Shown in pieces: positions 8,398-17,563 of a DNA stretch of 64,000 bases. The number at the start of each line of letters is the position of its first letter. Position 1 is the first letter of the stretch. The notes under the pieces were generated by a model that was not told where the DNA came from, made no database searches, and saw only the letters and a program-made list of their open reading frames with translations. The stretch is from Massilibacillus massiliensis. GTDB taxonomy: Bacteria; Bacillota; Negativicutes; FLKF01. Where the stretch lies: the NCBI RefSeq assembly GCF_900086705.1, contig NZ_LT575483.1:2015894-2079893 (forward strand), given 5' to 3'. A program made the translations under genes and the position numbers.

Positions 8398-9330
8398 TTA
8401 TTCACAAATAGCTTCTTTTTTTGTTGTCTGCTCATAAATAATAGAACAATTTTTGCCCCGCCCTTTCCCCTCGTATAAGGCAGCATCCGCAAGGGAAATA
8501 TTTTTTTCCATTGTTAATTTTGGTGAAATCTGAACCAAGCCAAATGTAATCGTCACACCAAAAAATCTTTCTCCATACTTGAATTTCTCCCGTGAAATTT
8601 TTTCACGAATCGTTTCTACAAACATTTTAGCCTCTGCTACTGTAGCCTTCGGGAAGAACACAATAAATTCTTCACCGCCCCATCGAGCTACAATATCATT
8701 ATCCCTACAGGCTTCATTCATAATTTCCGCTACACAATGCAGAACCTCATCCCCCATCGAATGCCCGTAAGTGTCATTGACTTTTTTAAAATCATCAATA
8801 TCGCCTAAAGCGATCACCATATCATCATCATTTGTATCCAATTGCATTTTCAGTTTTGACATAAAGTAACGACGACTATAAATTTTCGTTAAATAATCAT
8901 GGTTGACCATTTTCGTCATCTCTTTAATGATAATAGTCAGCTCATTTTTAGCTCGCTGATTTTCTAAATGCACCCTTACCCGTGCCTTTAATTCCGATGG
9001 GATGAAGGGTTTCGCGATATAATCAACCCCACCGCATTCAAAGCATCTTACGATAACATCACTGTCTTGCTTCGCCGTAATAAACATAATAGGAATATGC
9101 ATCGTGATTGGATTACTTTTTAAACGCCTGCAGATCTCAAAACCATTTATTTTTGGCAAAATAAGATCTAATAAAATTAAATTAGGAACTAAATCAATAG
9201 CCAGCTTCAAACCATCTTCACCATGCTTTGCTTTTACAACATTCAAACTGGCTGTCTTCAGGATATCTTCAACAACCTTACAAATTAAAGCACTATCATC
9301 AATTACAAGTACAATTTCTTTGTTCACCAT
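8398..9330 (-). CDS. Response regulator with diguanylate cyclase (GGDEF) domain
   Basis: Cytoplasmic two-domain protein of 310 residues, PleD-like. The N-terminal receiver domain (about 5-120) has the acidic pair in VIDDS, the phospho-acceptor in LILLDLILP, and the later TAK motif. A short coiled linker leads to a GGDEF domain (about 145-300) with active site WGGEEF. RDND five residues before it fits the RxxD product-inhibition site. It should make c-di-GMP when phosphorylated. ATG 9330 follows GGAGGGG; a start 93 bp upstream has no ribosome site. No histidine kinase is adjacent, so the partner is unknown. The end of the gene overlaps a small hairpin (8391-8415). Confidence 0.92.
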   Translation of the reverse strand: MVNKEIVLVIDDSALICKVVEDILKTASLNVVKAKHGEDGLKLAIDLVPNLILLDLILPKINGFEICRRLKSNPITMHIPIMFITAKQDSDVIVRCFECGGVDYIAKPFIPSELKARVRVHLENQRAKNELTIIIKEMTKMVNHDYLTKIYSRRYFMSKLKMQLDTNDDDMVIALGDIDDFKKVNDTYGHSMGDEVLHCVAEIMNEACRDNDIVARWGGEEFIVFFPKATVAEAKMFVETIREKISREKFKYGERFFGVTITFGLVQISPKLTMEKNISLADAALYEGKGRGKNCSIIYEQTTKKEAICE

Positions 9331-9598
9331 ATCCAAAACCCCTCCAATCACATTGAAAACCGCTTTACAAATGAATGATTTTAATAAATTATGTTGCACG
9401 CGAATTTTTACTATAAATTTCACTTTCTTGTAAAAATTACTTCTATATTAATTTATAACACATCTTGTGGATAATGTGTATAACAAAGTGCATAAGTTGG
9501 CTCTTATCGTCTTTTTAAAATCTAAAAATAAAAAAATTCTCACGATATTTTTGTAACACAATAACTTTCGCTTTCATAAAATACCACAAATAATAGAA

Positions 9599-9639
9599 AA
9601 AGTTAGCTGCGGTTAACATCCGTACCCAGCACTAACTTT
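9599..9639 (+). promoter_or_regulatory. Leader hairpin upstream of feoA
   Basis: AAAGTTA (9599-9605) pairs with TAACTTT (9633-9639). Inside it CTG/CAG and CGG/CCG extend the stem around a TTAACAT loop. It ends 6 nt before the feoA Shine-Dalgarno sequence and has no U-run, so it is not an ordinary terminator. It may be a translation or stability control element. The rest of 9331-9598 is AT-rich and shows nothing else I can support; I see no clear Fur box. Confidence 0.45.
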
Positions 9640-9658
9640 CGCTATGGAGGCTGATTTT

Positions 9659-9904
9659 ATGGAAATAAATCATATGAGCAAACCCTCTCTTACACAACTT
9701 GAGATCGGGCAAACCTGCCATGTCAATACGATAGAACTTACAGGTCTATTAAAAAGACGCGTTCTAGATTTGGGTCTGGTGCCTGGTACCTTGGTAAAGT
9801 GTGTCCGCCGCAGCCCATCCGGAAATCCAGTGGCCTATCATGTGCGCGGCACTACAATTGCCCTCCGCAATGAAGATGCAGACTTTATTAAAGTGAAATT
9901 ATAA
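9659..9904 (+). CDS. feoA: Ferrous iron transport protein A
   Basis: An 81-residue SH3-like FeoA protein, a small cytoplasmic partner of the FeoB iron channel. Family features include the LKRRVLDLGLVPGT segment and a C-terminal strand pair ending in IALRNEDADFIKV. ATG 9659 is chosen because GGAGG at 9646-9650 is 8 nt upstream; the ATG at 9644 overlaps that site. It is followed by feoB 38 bp later, so the two are co-transcribed. Confidence 0.93.
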   Translation: MEINHMSKPSLTQLEIGQTCHVNTIELTGLLKRRVLDLGLVPGTLVKCVRRSPSGNPVAYHVRGTTIALRNEDADFIKVKL

Positions 9905-9942
9905 AAAAGTTTATCTTCATGAATGATATAGGAGGAAAGAAA

Positions 9943-11871
9943 ATGTTTGAAAATCGCATACAACACCTTGCATTTTTAAAAGAACGGTTTCATATTCAAG
10001 CTACACCGCAGCAATTTATAATTGCGCTTGCCGGCAATCCCAATGTAGGAAAAAGTACGATATTCAATGAATTAACAGGACTTCGACAACACACAGGCAA
10101 TTGGCCCGGTAAAACAGTAGATAATGCCCAAGGTACCTTCCATTATTTTGAACAGGAATTTCTACTCATTGACTTGCCGGGAACTTATTCGATTATGGCA
10201 CACAGCATGGAAGAAGAAATTGCGCGTGATTTTATTTGTGAAGCAAAACCCGATGCAACCTTAATTGTCGTCGATGCCTCTTCACTCGAACGCAATCTTA
10301 ACCTAGCGCTGCAAGTGATGAATATTACATCCAAAGTCGTTGTTTGTGTAAATCTGCTGGATGAAGCCAAACGAAAAGGTATTGATGTAAACCTCAATCG
10401 CCTGAGCGAACAGCTTGGTGTACCAGTCGTTGGAACAACAGCGCGAACTGGTGAAGGTATGGAGGATTTAAAGCGCACTTTGTTTGAAGTTGCCAATAAT
10501 GAAATCAATAGCACACCCCGAAAAGTTCAGATGGATTCAGCTGACCCCAGCGAAGATGAAATCGTCGCCACACTCTATCAACATGCAGAACAAATCAGCC
10601 AGCAAGTGGTGCAGAAAAAGGCAGCAGAAAAAAAATCTCTAGAACATCGTCTGGATGATTTACTTACTTCACGTTGGTTTGGTTATCCCGTTATGCTGCT
10701 GCTTTTAAGTTGCGTTTTTTGGATCACAATTGAAGGGTCCAATATTCCCTCACAACTTCTTGCCGATCTACTGCTGGGAATGCAAGACGATCTCTCAGAA
10801 TTGTTTATCTACCTAGGTGCGCCTGCTTGGCTGCATGGAATTGTTGTCTCAGGTATGTATCGTTCACTTGCTTGGGTAGTTTCTGTCATGCTGCCGCCAA
10901 TGGCGATTTTCTTTCCTCTCTTTACTTTATTAGAAGACTTGGGCTACTTACCACGTGTCGCCTTCAATTTAGACCATGCATTTAAAAAATGTCACTCTTG
11001 CGGCAAACAAATTCTTACCATGTGCATGGGATTTGGTTGTAATGCCGCGGGAATCGTTTCCTGTCGTATCATCGATTCACCTCGTGAACGACTTATCGCA
11101 ATTGTAACCAACAATTTAGTTCCGTGTAACGGACGTTTTCCAACACTCATCGCTATTTCAACAATCTTTGTCGCCGGAATTTTTGCACCGGATTTATCAA
11201 CAATGATTACTTCTCTTAGTATTACATTGATTGTTCTGCTCGGAATATTACTTACTTTCTTTAGTGCCTGGGCACTATCGCACACACTTTTAAAAGGTGA
11301 ACCCTCTACGAATATACTAGAGCTTCCACCTTATCGCATGCCAAAATTTACGGCAGTTCTTTATCGTTCATTAATTGATCGAACAATCTTTGTTTTAAAA
11401 CGCGCTGTGATTATGGCTGCACCTGCCGGAGCCATTACTTGGATTCTTGCCAATACGATGGTCGGTGATTCTAGTTTATTACAACACTTTTCCCAGCTAT
11501 TAAACCCGATTGCTTATTATCTTGGTTTGGACGGCGTCATCTTAATGGCCTTTATTCTTGGATTACCGGCCAATGAAATCGTCGTACCAATTATCTTAAT
11601 GTCATATCTTGCAACCGGTCAGCTCACAGAGGTAGAGACACTATCACAGCTCAAAGATATTTTACTCGCCAATGGCTGGACTTGGCTAACGGCCGTCAAC
11701 ACGATGCTCTTTTGCCTGCTCCACTGGCCATGTACTACAGCGCTGCTCTCTGCGTATAAAGAAAGCGGCAGTGTAAAATGGACAGCAGTTGCTTTTCTAC
11801 TGCCAACCATACTTGGGATTATTGTCTGCATTGCAACCGCATTCACTGCAAGAGCTTTAGGACTTGTTTAA
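9943..11871 (+). CDS. feoB: Ferrous iron transport protein B
   Basis: A 642-residue membrane protein that takes up Fe2+. The N-terminal G domain has G1 GNPNVGKST (31-39), the G3 motif DLPG, and a NLLDE G4-like site. A helical GDI-like region follows to about 235. The C-terminal part has about eight membrane segments with two gate repeats; CHSCGKQ and GFGCNAAG carry the conserved cysteines of the first. ATG 9943 follows AGGAGG; the ATG 24 bp earlier has no ribosome site. No feoC is seen: the gene is followed by a terminator and then convergent xylB. Confidence 0.96.
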   Translation: MFENRIQHLAFLKERFHIQATPQQFIIALAGNPNVGKSTIFNELTGLRQHTGNWPGKTVDNAQGTFHYFEQEFLLIDLPGTYSIMAHSMEEEIARDFICEAKPDATLIVVDASSLERNLNLALQVMNITSKVVVCVNLLDEAKRKGIDVNLNRLSEQLGVPVVGTTARTGEGMEDLKRTLFEVANNEINSTPRKVQMDSADPSEDEIVATLYQHAEQISQQVVQKKAAEKKSLEHRLDDLLTSRWFGYPVMLLLLSCVFWITIEGSNIPSQLLADLLLGMQDDLSELFIYLGAPAWLHGIVVSGMYRSLAWVVSVMLPPMAIFFPLFTLLEDLGYLPRVAFNLDHAFKKCHSCGKQILTMCMGFGCNAAGIVSCRIIDSPRERLIAIVTNNLVPCNGRFPTLIAISTIFVAGIFAPDLSTMITSLSITLIVLLGILLTFFSAWALSHTLLKGEPSTNILELPPYRMPKFTAVLYRSLIDRTIFVLKRAVIMAAPAGAITWILANTMVGDSSLLQHFSQLLNPIAYYLGLDGVILMAFILGLPANEIVVPIILMSYLATGQLTEVETLSQLKDILLANGWTWLTAVNTMLFCLLHWPCTTALLSAYKESGSVKWTAVAFLLPTILGIIVCIATAFTARALGLV

Positions 11872-11885
11872 AAATGAGCAAAAAA

Positions 11886-11925
11886 ATAAAATGCAGCTAA
11901 ACAATTTACGTTTGCTGCATTTTAT
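11886..11925. terminator. Terminator after feoB
   Basis: A 12-bp stem (11886-11897 with 11914-11925), ATAAAATGCAGC, followed by a T-rich run on the plus strand. It lies 15 bp after the feoB stop. Confidence 0.8.
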
Positions 11926-12025
11926 TTATTTTCTCTTTTTTACGTTGCTACATATCCACTCTACATAACGCAATCGGATAAAAGTATGATTTTTGATCGG
12001 AAATGTTATCATCTCATTGTTTCTT

Positions 12026-13549
12026 TTATAATTCAGCCAATGCCGTATACTGCTCTTTTAAGCTGCGATAAATCGACTGATACAACGTGTGCCCTTTTTT
12101 ATAGTACTTCTGATTTTGTGAAATTGGCTGGCAATACGCCTGCGGATGAACAAAACGATCACAAGCATCCTCTACACTGGAAAATATACCTGCACCTACG
12201 CCGGCAAGAATCGCTGCACCAAGTGCCGGGCCTTCTTGTGAAGCAACAGTTTTTACTTCACAGCCATACATATCGGCTAACATTTGCCGCCAAACTGCAC
12301 TTTTTCCACCGCCGCCGCAGGCCATCATTTCATTTACCTCAATTCCCATTTCAAGAAGAATATCATTACAATCTTTCAGCGAATAAGTGACGCCTTCCAT
12401 CACGGCACGCATCAAATCTTCCTTGGTATGCATTGCCGAAAGGCCAAAAAATACGCCGCGGCATGCTGGATTTAGATGTGGCGTCCGTTCTCCCATAAGA
12501 TACGGCAAGTACAATAGGCGATTACTACCCACAGGTACTTTTTCTACAGCTTTATTCATTAAATTATATGGATCTGTTTTTTGCAGCGCAGCCTGTTCCT
12601 TATACGCCTCGCAAAAATTATCACGGAACCATTTAAGCGACAGCCCTGCGGCCTGTGTAACCCCCATCACATGCCAACAACCTGGAACTGCGCAGCAAAA
12701 CGTATGTACCCGCCCTTTGGGATCAATTTTCACTTGACTGCTATGTGCATATACAACCCCGCTCGTACCAATCGTTGTAAATGCACGGCCGTCTTTGACA
12801 ATACCGGTTCCAATCGCTGCTGCTGCATTATCGCCAGCCCCGCCAACGACAACAGTTGAAGCTGAAAGACCAGTTTTATTAGCAATTTCCGGTGTAATAG
12901 AACCCGTAATTTCCGGTGATTCATAGACTTTAGCCAGCAAAGCTGGATTGATAGCAAGTTTTTCAAGCACTTCCTCTGACCATTGACGTTTTGGAATATC
13001 CAGCAACTGCATCCCGCTTGCATCTGAAACCTCAGTTGCATATACACCGGTTAATTTAAATCGAATATAATCTTTAGGCAAAAGAATATGTCTGCATCTT
13101 GCGTAATTCTCCGGCTCATGCTTGCGCACCCATAAAATTTTAGCAGCCGTAAAGCCTGTCAATGCTGGATTTGCCGTAATTTCTATCAGCCGATCTGCAC
13201 CAACTGTTTCTGTAATTTCAGCGCATTCAACCGCGGTTCGCTGATCACACCAAATAATCGACGGACGAATGACTTCGTTCTGTTCATCCAGCATGACCAA
13301 GCCGTGCATCTGCCCCGAAAGGCCAATACTTATAACATCCTCGCCACGTACTCCTGCCTTCTGTAACACTTCTTGTATCGTACCAATCGTAGCCTCATAC
13401 CAATCTGTCGGATCTTGCTCTGCCCAACCGTTTTGAGGCTGATATAACGGATACTCTCGCGATGCCGATGCTATAACATTACACGATGCATCAAAAAGAA
13501 CTGTTTTCGTCGCGGAAGTACCAATGTCAATTCCGATTAAATAGCGCAT
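12026..13549 (-). CDS. xylB: Xylulokinase
   Basis: A 507-residue FGGY-family sugar kinase that phosphorylates D-xylulose to xylulose 5-phosphate for the pentose phosphate pathway. The N-terminal phosphate motif is IGIDIGTSATK, GLSGQMHG is the xylulokinase substrate loop (about 76-83), and ACGGGGKSAVWRQ (about 400) is the C-terminal adenosine-binding motif. It is the last gene of the five-gene minus-strand sugar operon, 52 bp after the LacI regulator. GLSGQMHG favours xylulokinase over ribulokinase or glycerol kinase. Confidence 0.93.
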   Translation of the reverse strand: MRYLIGIDIGTSATKTVLFDASCNVIASASREYPLYQPQNGWAEQDPTDWYEATIGTIQEVLQKAGVRGEDVISIGLSGQMHGLVMLDEQNEVIRPSIIWCDQRTAVECAEITETVGADRLIEITANPALTGFTAAKILWVRKHEPENYARCRHILLPKDYIRFKLTGVYATEVSDASGMQLLDIPKRQWSEEVLEKLAINPALLAKVYESPEITGSITPEIANKTGLSASTVVVGGAGDNAAAAIGTGIVKDGRAFTTIGTSGVVYAHSSQVKIDPKGRVHTFCCAVPGCWHVMGVTQAAGLSLKWFRDNFCEAYKEQAALQKTDPYNLMNKAVEKVPVGSNRLLYLPYLMGERTPHLNPACRGVFFGLSAMHTKEDLMRAVMEGVTYSLKDCNDILLEMGIEVNEMMACGGGGKSAVWRQMLADMYGCEVKTVASQEGPALGAAILAGVGAGIFSSVEDACDRFVHPQAYCQPISQNQKYYKKGHTLYQSIYRSLKEQYTALAEL

Positions 13550-13601
13550 GTTTCACCAACTCCATATCAAAATAAATGAATTTTAATCAAATGAAAAATC
13601 T

Positions 13602-14627
13602 TCAATTGATATTTTCTAATATTTTAATTTCGTTTTTTAGAATATGCTGTGTTTTTTTCGGTTTCAAGCCATTCACCAAGTAATTAAAAACGATATCCAT
13701 CGATTTATAGCCTTGGGTATAGGGGTGCTGATAAATGGTTGCTTGAATGATCTGCTTTTGCAGCATCTCTACCGTCGTCTCTACGCTGTCGAAAGAAATA
13801 ATCGTTAATTTATTCTGCAGCCCCAAAGACAATACGGCTCTGCAAACACCATAAACACCGCCAGCGACAATGAAAATTGCATTGATCTGTGCATGTTTCA
13901 CTAACATTTCCTTTGTTACTTCAAATGCTAAGATATCGTCATCATCATTCGCCACATAATCAACGATATGAAAATTCGGATATTTATTTTTCATCACATG
14001 TTTAAAACCTTCTACTCTCTGCTGATGGCCCAATGCTTTAAATGAACCTGTAACAATACCGACTTCTGCCCTTCCCTGTGTCAGCAACCCCATAATGCCG
14101 CAAGCAGTTTCTCCGCCATTGAAGTAGTTGCTCCCGACGTAACATGCACGACGACTATTTTCTATATCATTATTTATTGTAACAACAAAAATACCAGCTT
14201 CTACGAGTTCGTCAATCTTGTCTTTTATCTTTTCATCACTGATTGGATTTAAAATCAACGCATTGATTTCACTTTTCATTGCATCCATAATTCCGCATTG
14301 CTTTTCGACATCATAACCTTTCATCGTTTTTAATTCAATTTTCATTCCGTAAACACTATATTCCTTTTCTGCTACACGAATTCCACGGATAACCTCATCG
14401 AAAAATGGATTCCCATCCGCTACAAGCAAAACGCCGACTACAAGTTTTTTACGTTTCGCAGAGAGCGCGCGACCGGCTGGATTCGGCTTATAACCAAGCT
14501 CATTGGCAACTTTTTTGACCAATTGTTCCGTTTGCACCTTTACCTTACCACGATCATTGAGAACACGATCAACGGTTCCTCTTGAAACACCACATATTTC
14601 CGCTATTTTCTTAATTGTTATTGTCAT
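13602..14627 (-). CDS. LacI-family transcriptional regulator of the pentose cluster
   Basis: A 341-residue regulator. An N-terminal helix-turn-helix and hinge helix lie at about 4-60 (IAEICGVSRGTVDRVLNDRG). A periplasmic-binding-protein-like sensor domain lies at about 65-330, of the type that binds pentoses or ribose. ATG 14627 follows AAGGAT. It sits inside the operon between gguB and xylB, so it is probably a local repressor that responds to the imported sugar. The TGTGC-N4-GCACA palindromes upstream of both divergent operons are its most likely operators, which is inference from position. Confidence 0.88.
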   Translation of the reverse strand: MTITIKKIAEICGVSRGTVDRVLNDRGKVKVQTEQLVKKVANELGYKPNPAGRALSAKRKKLVVGVLLVADGNPFFDEVIRGIRVAEKEYSVYGMKIELKTMKGYDVEKQCGIMDAMKSEINALILNPISDEKIKDKIDELVEAGIFVVTINNDIENSRRACYVGSNYFNGGETACGIMGLLTQGRAEVGIVTGSFKALGHQQRVEGFKHVMKNKYPNFHIVDYVANDDDDILAFEVTKEMLVKHAQINAIFIVAGGVYGVCRAVLSLGLQNKLTIISFDSVETTVEMLQKQIIQATIYQHPYTQGYKSMDIVFNYLVNGLKPKKTQHILKNEIKILENIN

Positions 14628-14695
14628 TTTGCTTTATCCTTACTCTATACTAAAAATCACTTTTCATAACCTCTCCACGAATTGATATCATCCTA

Positions 14696-15916
14696 TCATT
14701 TCTTTGCTTGGTTGTAAATGTCGAAACCAACTGCGATCAAAAGCACAAGCCCTTTGATACCCATCTGCCAGTCGATTCCAATTCCCATAATAGACATACC
14801 ATTATTCAAAACACCCATAACCAATCCGCCAACAATTGCCCCTACAATCGTTCCAATCCCGCCGGTTGCTGATGCACCGCCAATATAACAAGCCGCAATC
14901 GCATCAAGCTCAAACCCATTCCCGGCACTTGGCCCTGCACAATTCAAGCGCGCAGAAAAAATCAGTCCGGCAATTGCCGCAAGCAACCCCATATTGACAA
15001 ACACAAGAAATCTTATCCATTGCGTTTTAATTCCAGAAAGCTGTGTTGCTCGTTCATTGCCGCCCAATGCATAAATATGACGCCCTATCACAGTCCGATG
15101 TGTGATAAAAGAATATAGAATAATTAAGGCTGCCAGTAATAGCAAAATGATTGGCATTCCTTTAAATTCACTCAACCAATACGCAGCATATAAACAAATA
15201 AACGAGACGAGACTTATTTTTGTTATAAATATTTTTTTGCTGCTTACTTTTACTTTATATTGTATGTCTTGCTTACGAGCATTCACCTCCGATATTACGT
15301 AACAGACTGCAACAATCAAGCCGACGAGTATCGTACTATAAGGAATCGCACCAATCAATGGAATATCAGATAAAAACTTTTGCGCGATAAATTGATAGGA
15401 TTCGGGGAAGGGAGACAATGTATTTCCATCCAATATAATCATCGTTGCGCCACGAAAAAGAAGCATCCCCGCCAAAGTTACGATGAAAGATGGTACTTTA
15501 ATAAATGCAACCCAAAAACCCTGCCAAGCTCCAATCAAAAGCCCCACCGCCAAACAAACGAAAATCGTAAGTCCGACCGACATATTCATAGAAATCAGCA
15601 TTGTTCCGGCAATTGCACCAACCACGGCAATCACCGAGCCAACAGACAAATCAATATCACCCGTCAAAATGCACGGCAGCATGCCGATCGCCAAAATTAA
15701 AATATAGCTGTTTTGCATAATCAGCTTAGATACATTCATCGGTGCAAGCAAAATACCTTGTGTAAGCCATTGAAATAACAATGCAATCGCAATGAGGGCA
15801 ATAAACATCGCATATTTTCGTATTGCAATTTGAATTATGTTTTTCCTAAAGGCACTACTAGAAGAATTGGTATCGGTAGTTTGCTGATGAATTCCAGCGG
15901 TCTCTTTGCTCAACAT
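14696..15916 (-). CDS. gguB: Multiple-monosaccharide ABC transporter permease (GguB-like)
   Basis: A 406-residue integral membrane permease of the carbohydrate uptake transporter-2 class. About ten hydrophobic segments are visible, with the family signature LPCILTGDIDLSVGSV near residue 85 and AIAACYIGGASATGGIGT near 340. Length and the insertion between the two halves fit GguB/MmsB better than RbsC. GGGGG lies 9 nt before ATG 15916. It follows gguA with 13 bp between them and forms the channel for the ChvE-delivered sugar. Confidence 0.9.
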   Translation of the reverse strand: MLSKETAGIHQQTTDTNSSSSAFRKNIIQIAIRKYAMFIALIAIALLFQWLTQGILLAPMNVSKLIMQNSYILILAIGMLPCILTGDIDLSVGSVIAVVGAIAGTMLISMNMSVGLTIFVCLAVGLLIGAWQGFWVAFIKVPSFIVTLAGMLLFRGATMIILDGNTLSPFPESYQFIAQKFLSDIPLIGAIPYSTILVGLIVAVCYVISEVNARKQDIQYKVKVSSKKIFITKISLVSFICLYAAYWLSEFKGMPIILLLLAALIILYSFITHRTVIGRHIYALGGNERATQLSGIKTQWIRFLVFVNMGLLAAIAGLIFSARLNCAGPSAGNGFELDAIAACYIGGASATGGIGTIVGAIVGGLVMGVLNNGMSIMGIGIDWQMGIKGLVLLIAVGFDIYNQAKK

Positions 15917-15929
15917 TTTAGAATTCCCC

Positions 15930-17468
15930 CTAGTTATTACTTTGCATAATGCATTTCATAATACTTTCTTGAGATGCATCGGCTTTTGCAAGTTCACCTA
16001 CAAAACGTCCTTCATTCATTACGTAAATCCGATCACTGATACCTAATACCTCTGGCAGCTCTGAGGATATAACAATCACCGATTTTCCCTGCGCTGCCAA
16101 ATCATTGATAATACAATAGATTTCATATTTTGCTCCAACATCAATTCCTCTCGTTGGTTCGTCAAGAATGAGTACATCCGGATCAGCATAAATCCATCTG
16201 GCGAGCATCACTTTTTGCTGATTTCCGCCTGATAGATTCCCGGTATTTTGATAAATGCCCGGTGCCTTGATCTTCAAGCGCATCAAATATTCTTCCGCTA
16301 CTTTGACTTCTTCATTTTCATTTACGATCCCATACGCTGAAAGCTTCTTTAAACTCGGCAAAGTCGTATTCACCCTAATATCATTGATTAAAATAAGACC
16401 TTGCTTTTTTCTATCTTCAGTAACATACGCTATACCATTCTCAATTGCATCAGATACACTCTCTATCCGAATCTCTTTGCCGTCTTTCATCATTACCCCG
16501 GAAATATCCGTGCCGTAAGACCGTCCAAAAATACTCATTGCGAGCTCTGTTCTACCAGAGCCCATAAGTCCGGCTATCCCAACAACTTCACCTTTTCTAA
16601 CATTAAAGCATACATGATTGACTGCAAGCTTTTCTGTAATTTCTGGCGAATGAACCGTCCAATCTTTTACTTCAAAACAAATATCGCCTAACCGGCTTTC
16701 CCTCTCTGGATAACGATGCGTTATATCCCGCCCGACCATTCCGCGGATAATTCTATCTTCTGTAATTTTTTCAACATGCGTATCAATGGTTTCAATCGTC
16801 ATTCCATCACGAATCACTGTAATTTTGTCCGCGACTTTCGTCACTTCATTTAATTTATGTGAAATTATAATTGCTGACATATTACACTCTTTACGCAATC
16901 TGAGTAATAGTTCTAAAAGTTTTTCACTCTCCGCATCGTTCAAAGCGGCTGTTGGTTCATCAAGAATCAACAACCTGACATTTTTGGACAACGCCTTCGC
17001 AATCTCGACGAGCTGCTGTTTCCCAACACCAATCTGATTGATCGGCGTATCCGGATCCTCTTGCAGTCCGACAGTTTCCATAAGTTTTATCGCTTCATAC
17101 CGACATTTGCCCCAATTGACAATGCCGTGCTTTGCTCTTTCATTCCCTAGAAAAATATTTTCCTTGATGGACAAATAAGGAATCAGTGCCAATTCCTGAT
17201 GAATAATTACGATTCCTTCCTTTTCACTTTCTCTTATATTTTGAAATTTACATTCTTTTTCATCGTAAATAATCTCTCCGGTATAAGTACCATACGGATA
17301 TACCCCACTCAAAACATTCATTAAAGTTGACTTTCCTGCACCATTTTCTCCGACAAGTGCATGGATTGTTTCTTCCTCAATCTTTAGCTGTACATTATTT
17401 AAAGCTTTTACCCCAGGAAATTCCTTTGTAATTTGTCGCATCTCCAATAAGACTCTGCCCATTTTCAT
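15930..17468 (-). CDS. gguA: Multiple-monosaccharide ABC transporter ATP-binding protein (GguA-like)
   Basis: A 512-residue protein with two fused ABC domains, typical of sugar importers of the CUT2 class. The first has Walker [10 protein letters not shown], signature [15 protein letters not shown] and Walker [11 protein letters not shown]. The second has a degenerate Walker A (GLMGSGRTE) but a good signature (LSGGNQQKV) and Walker B ([11 protein letters not shown]). AGGAGG is 4 nt before ATG 17468 and 10 nt before an in-frame ATG at 17462, so either could be used; the longer reading frame upstream runs through a hairpin and is not coding. Confidence 0.92.
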   Translation of the reverse strand: MKMGRVLLEMRQITKEFPGVKALNNVQLKIEEETIHALVGENGAGKSTLMNVLSGVYPYGTYTGEIIYDEKECKFQNIRESEKEGIVIIHQELALIPYLSIKENIFLGNERAKHGIVNWGKCRYEAIKLMETVGLQEDPDTPINQIGVGKQQLVEIAKALSKNVRLLILDEPTAALNDAESEKLLELLLRLRKECNMSAIIISHKLNEVTKVADKITVIRDGMTIETIDTHVEKITEDRIIRGMVGRDITHRYPERESRLGDICFEVKDWTVHSPEITEKLAVNHVCFNVRKGEVVGIAGLMGSGRTELAMSIFGRSYGTDISGVMMKDGKEIRIESVSDAIENGIAYVTEDRKKQGLILINDIRVNTTLPSLKKLSAYGIVNENEEVKVAEEYLMRLKIKAPGIYQNTGNLSGGNQQKVMLARWIYADPDVLILDEPTRGIDVGAKYEIYCIINDLAAQGKSVIVISSELPEVLGISDRIYVMNEGRFVGELAKADASQESIMKCIMQSNN

Positions 17469-17498
17469 AGCTCCTCCTGCCTGCAAATGTACATATGT

Positions 17499-17536
17499 AA
17501 GAGATCGTGGTACAAGTTCCCCTACCACGATCTCTT
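17499..17536 (-). other. Intra-operon hairpin between chvE and gguA
   Basis: A perfect 14-bp stem (17499-17512 with 17523-17536) lying 28 bp after the chvE stop. No U-run follows on the minus strand, so full termination is unlikely. Hairpins here commonly protect the binding-protein mRNA or reduce downstream expression, giving more binding protein than membrane components. Confidence 0.65.
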
Positions 17537-17563
17537 AACAGTTCAAAATCCATGATAGAAGTT

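Noticed and set aside
8391-8415. GAAGCTATT hairpin followed by T-run at the end of the GGDEF gene
   Set aside because: The T-run is on the plus strand, where no gene ends; on the minus strand the stem lies partly in coding sequence and lacks a U-tail. Not called as a terminator of the GGDEF gene.
12387-12737. Plus-strand open frames antisense to xylB
   Set aside because: These are shadows of the xylB reading frame without start signals.
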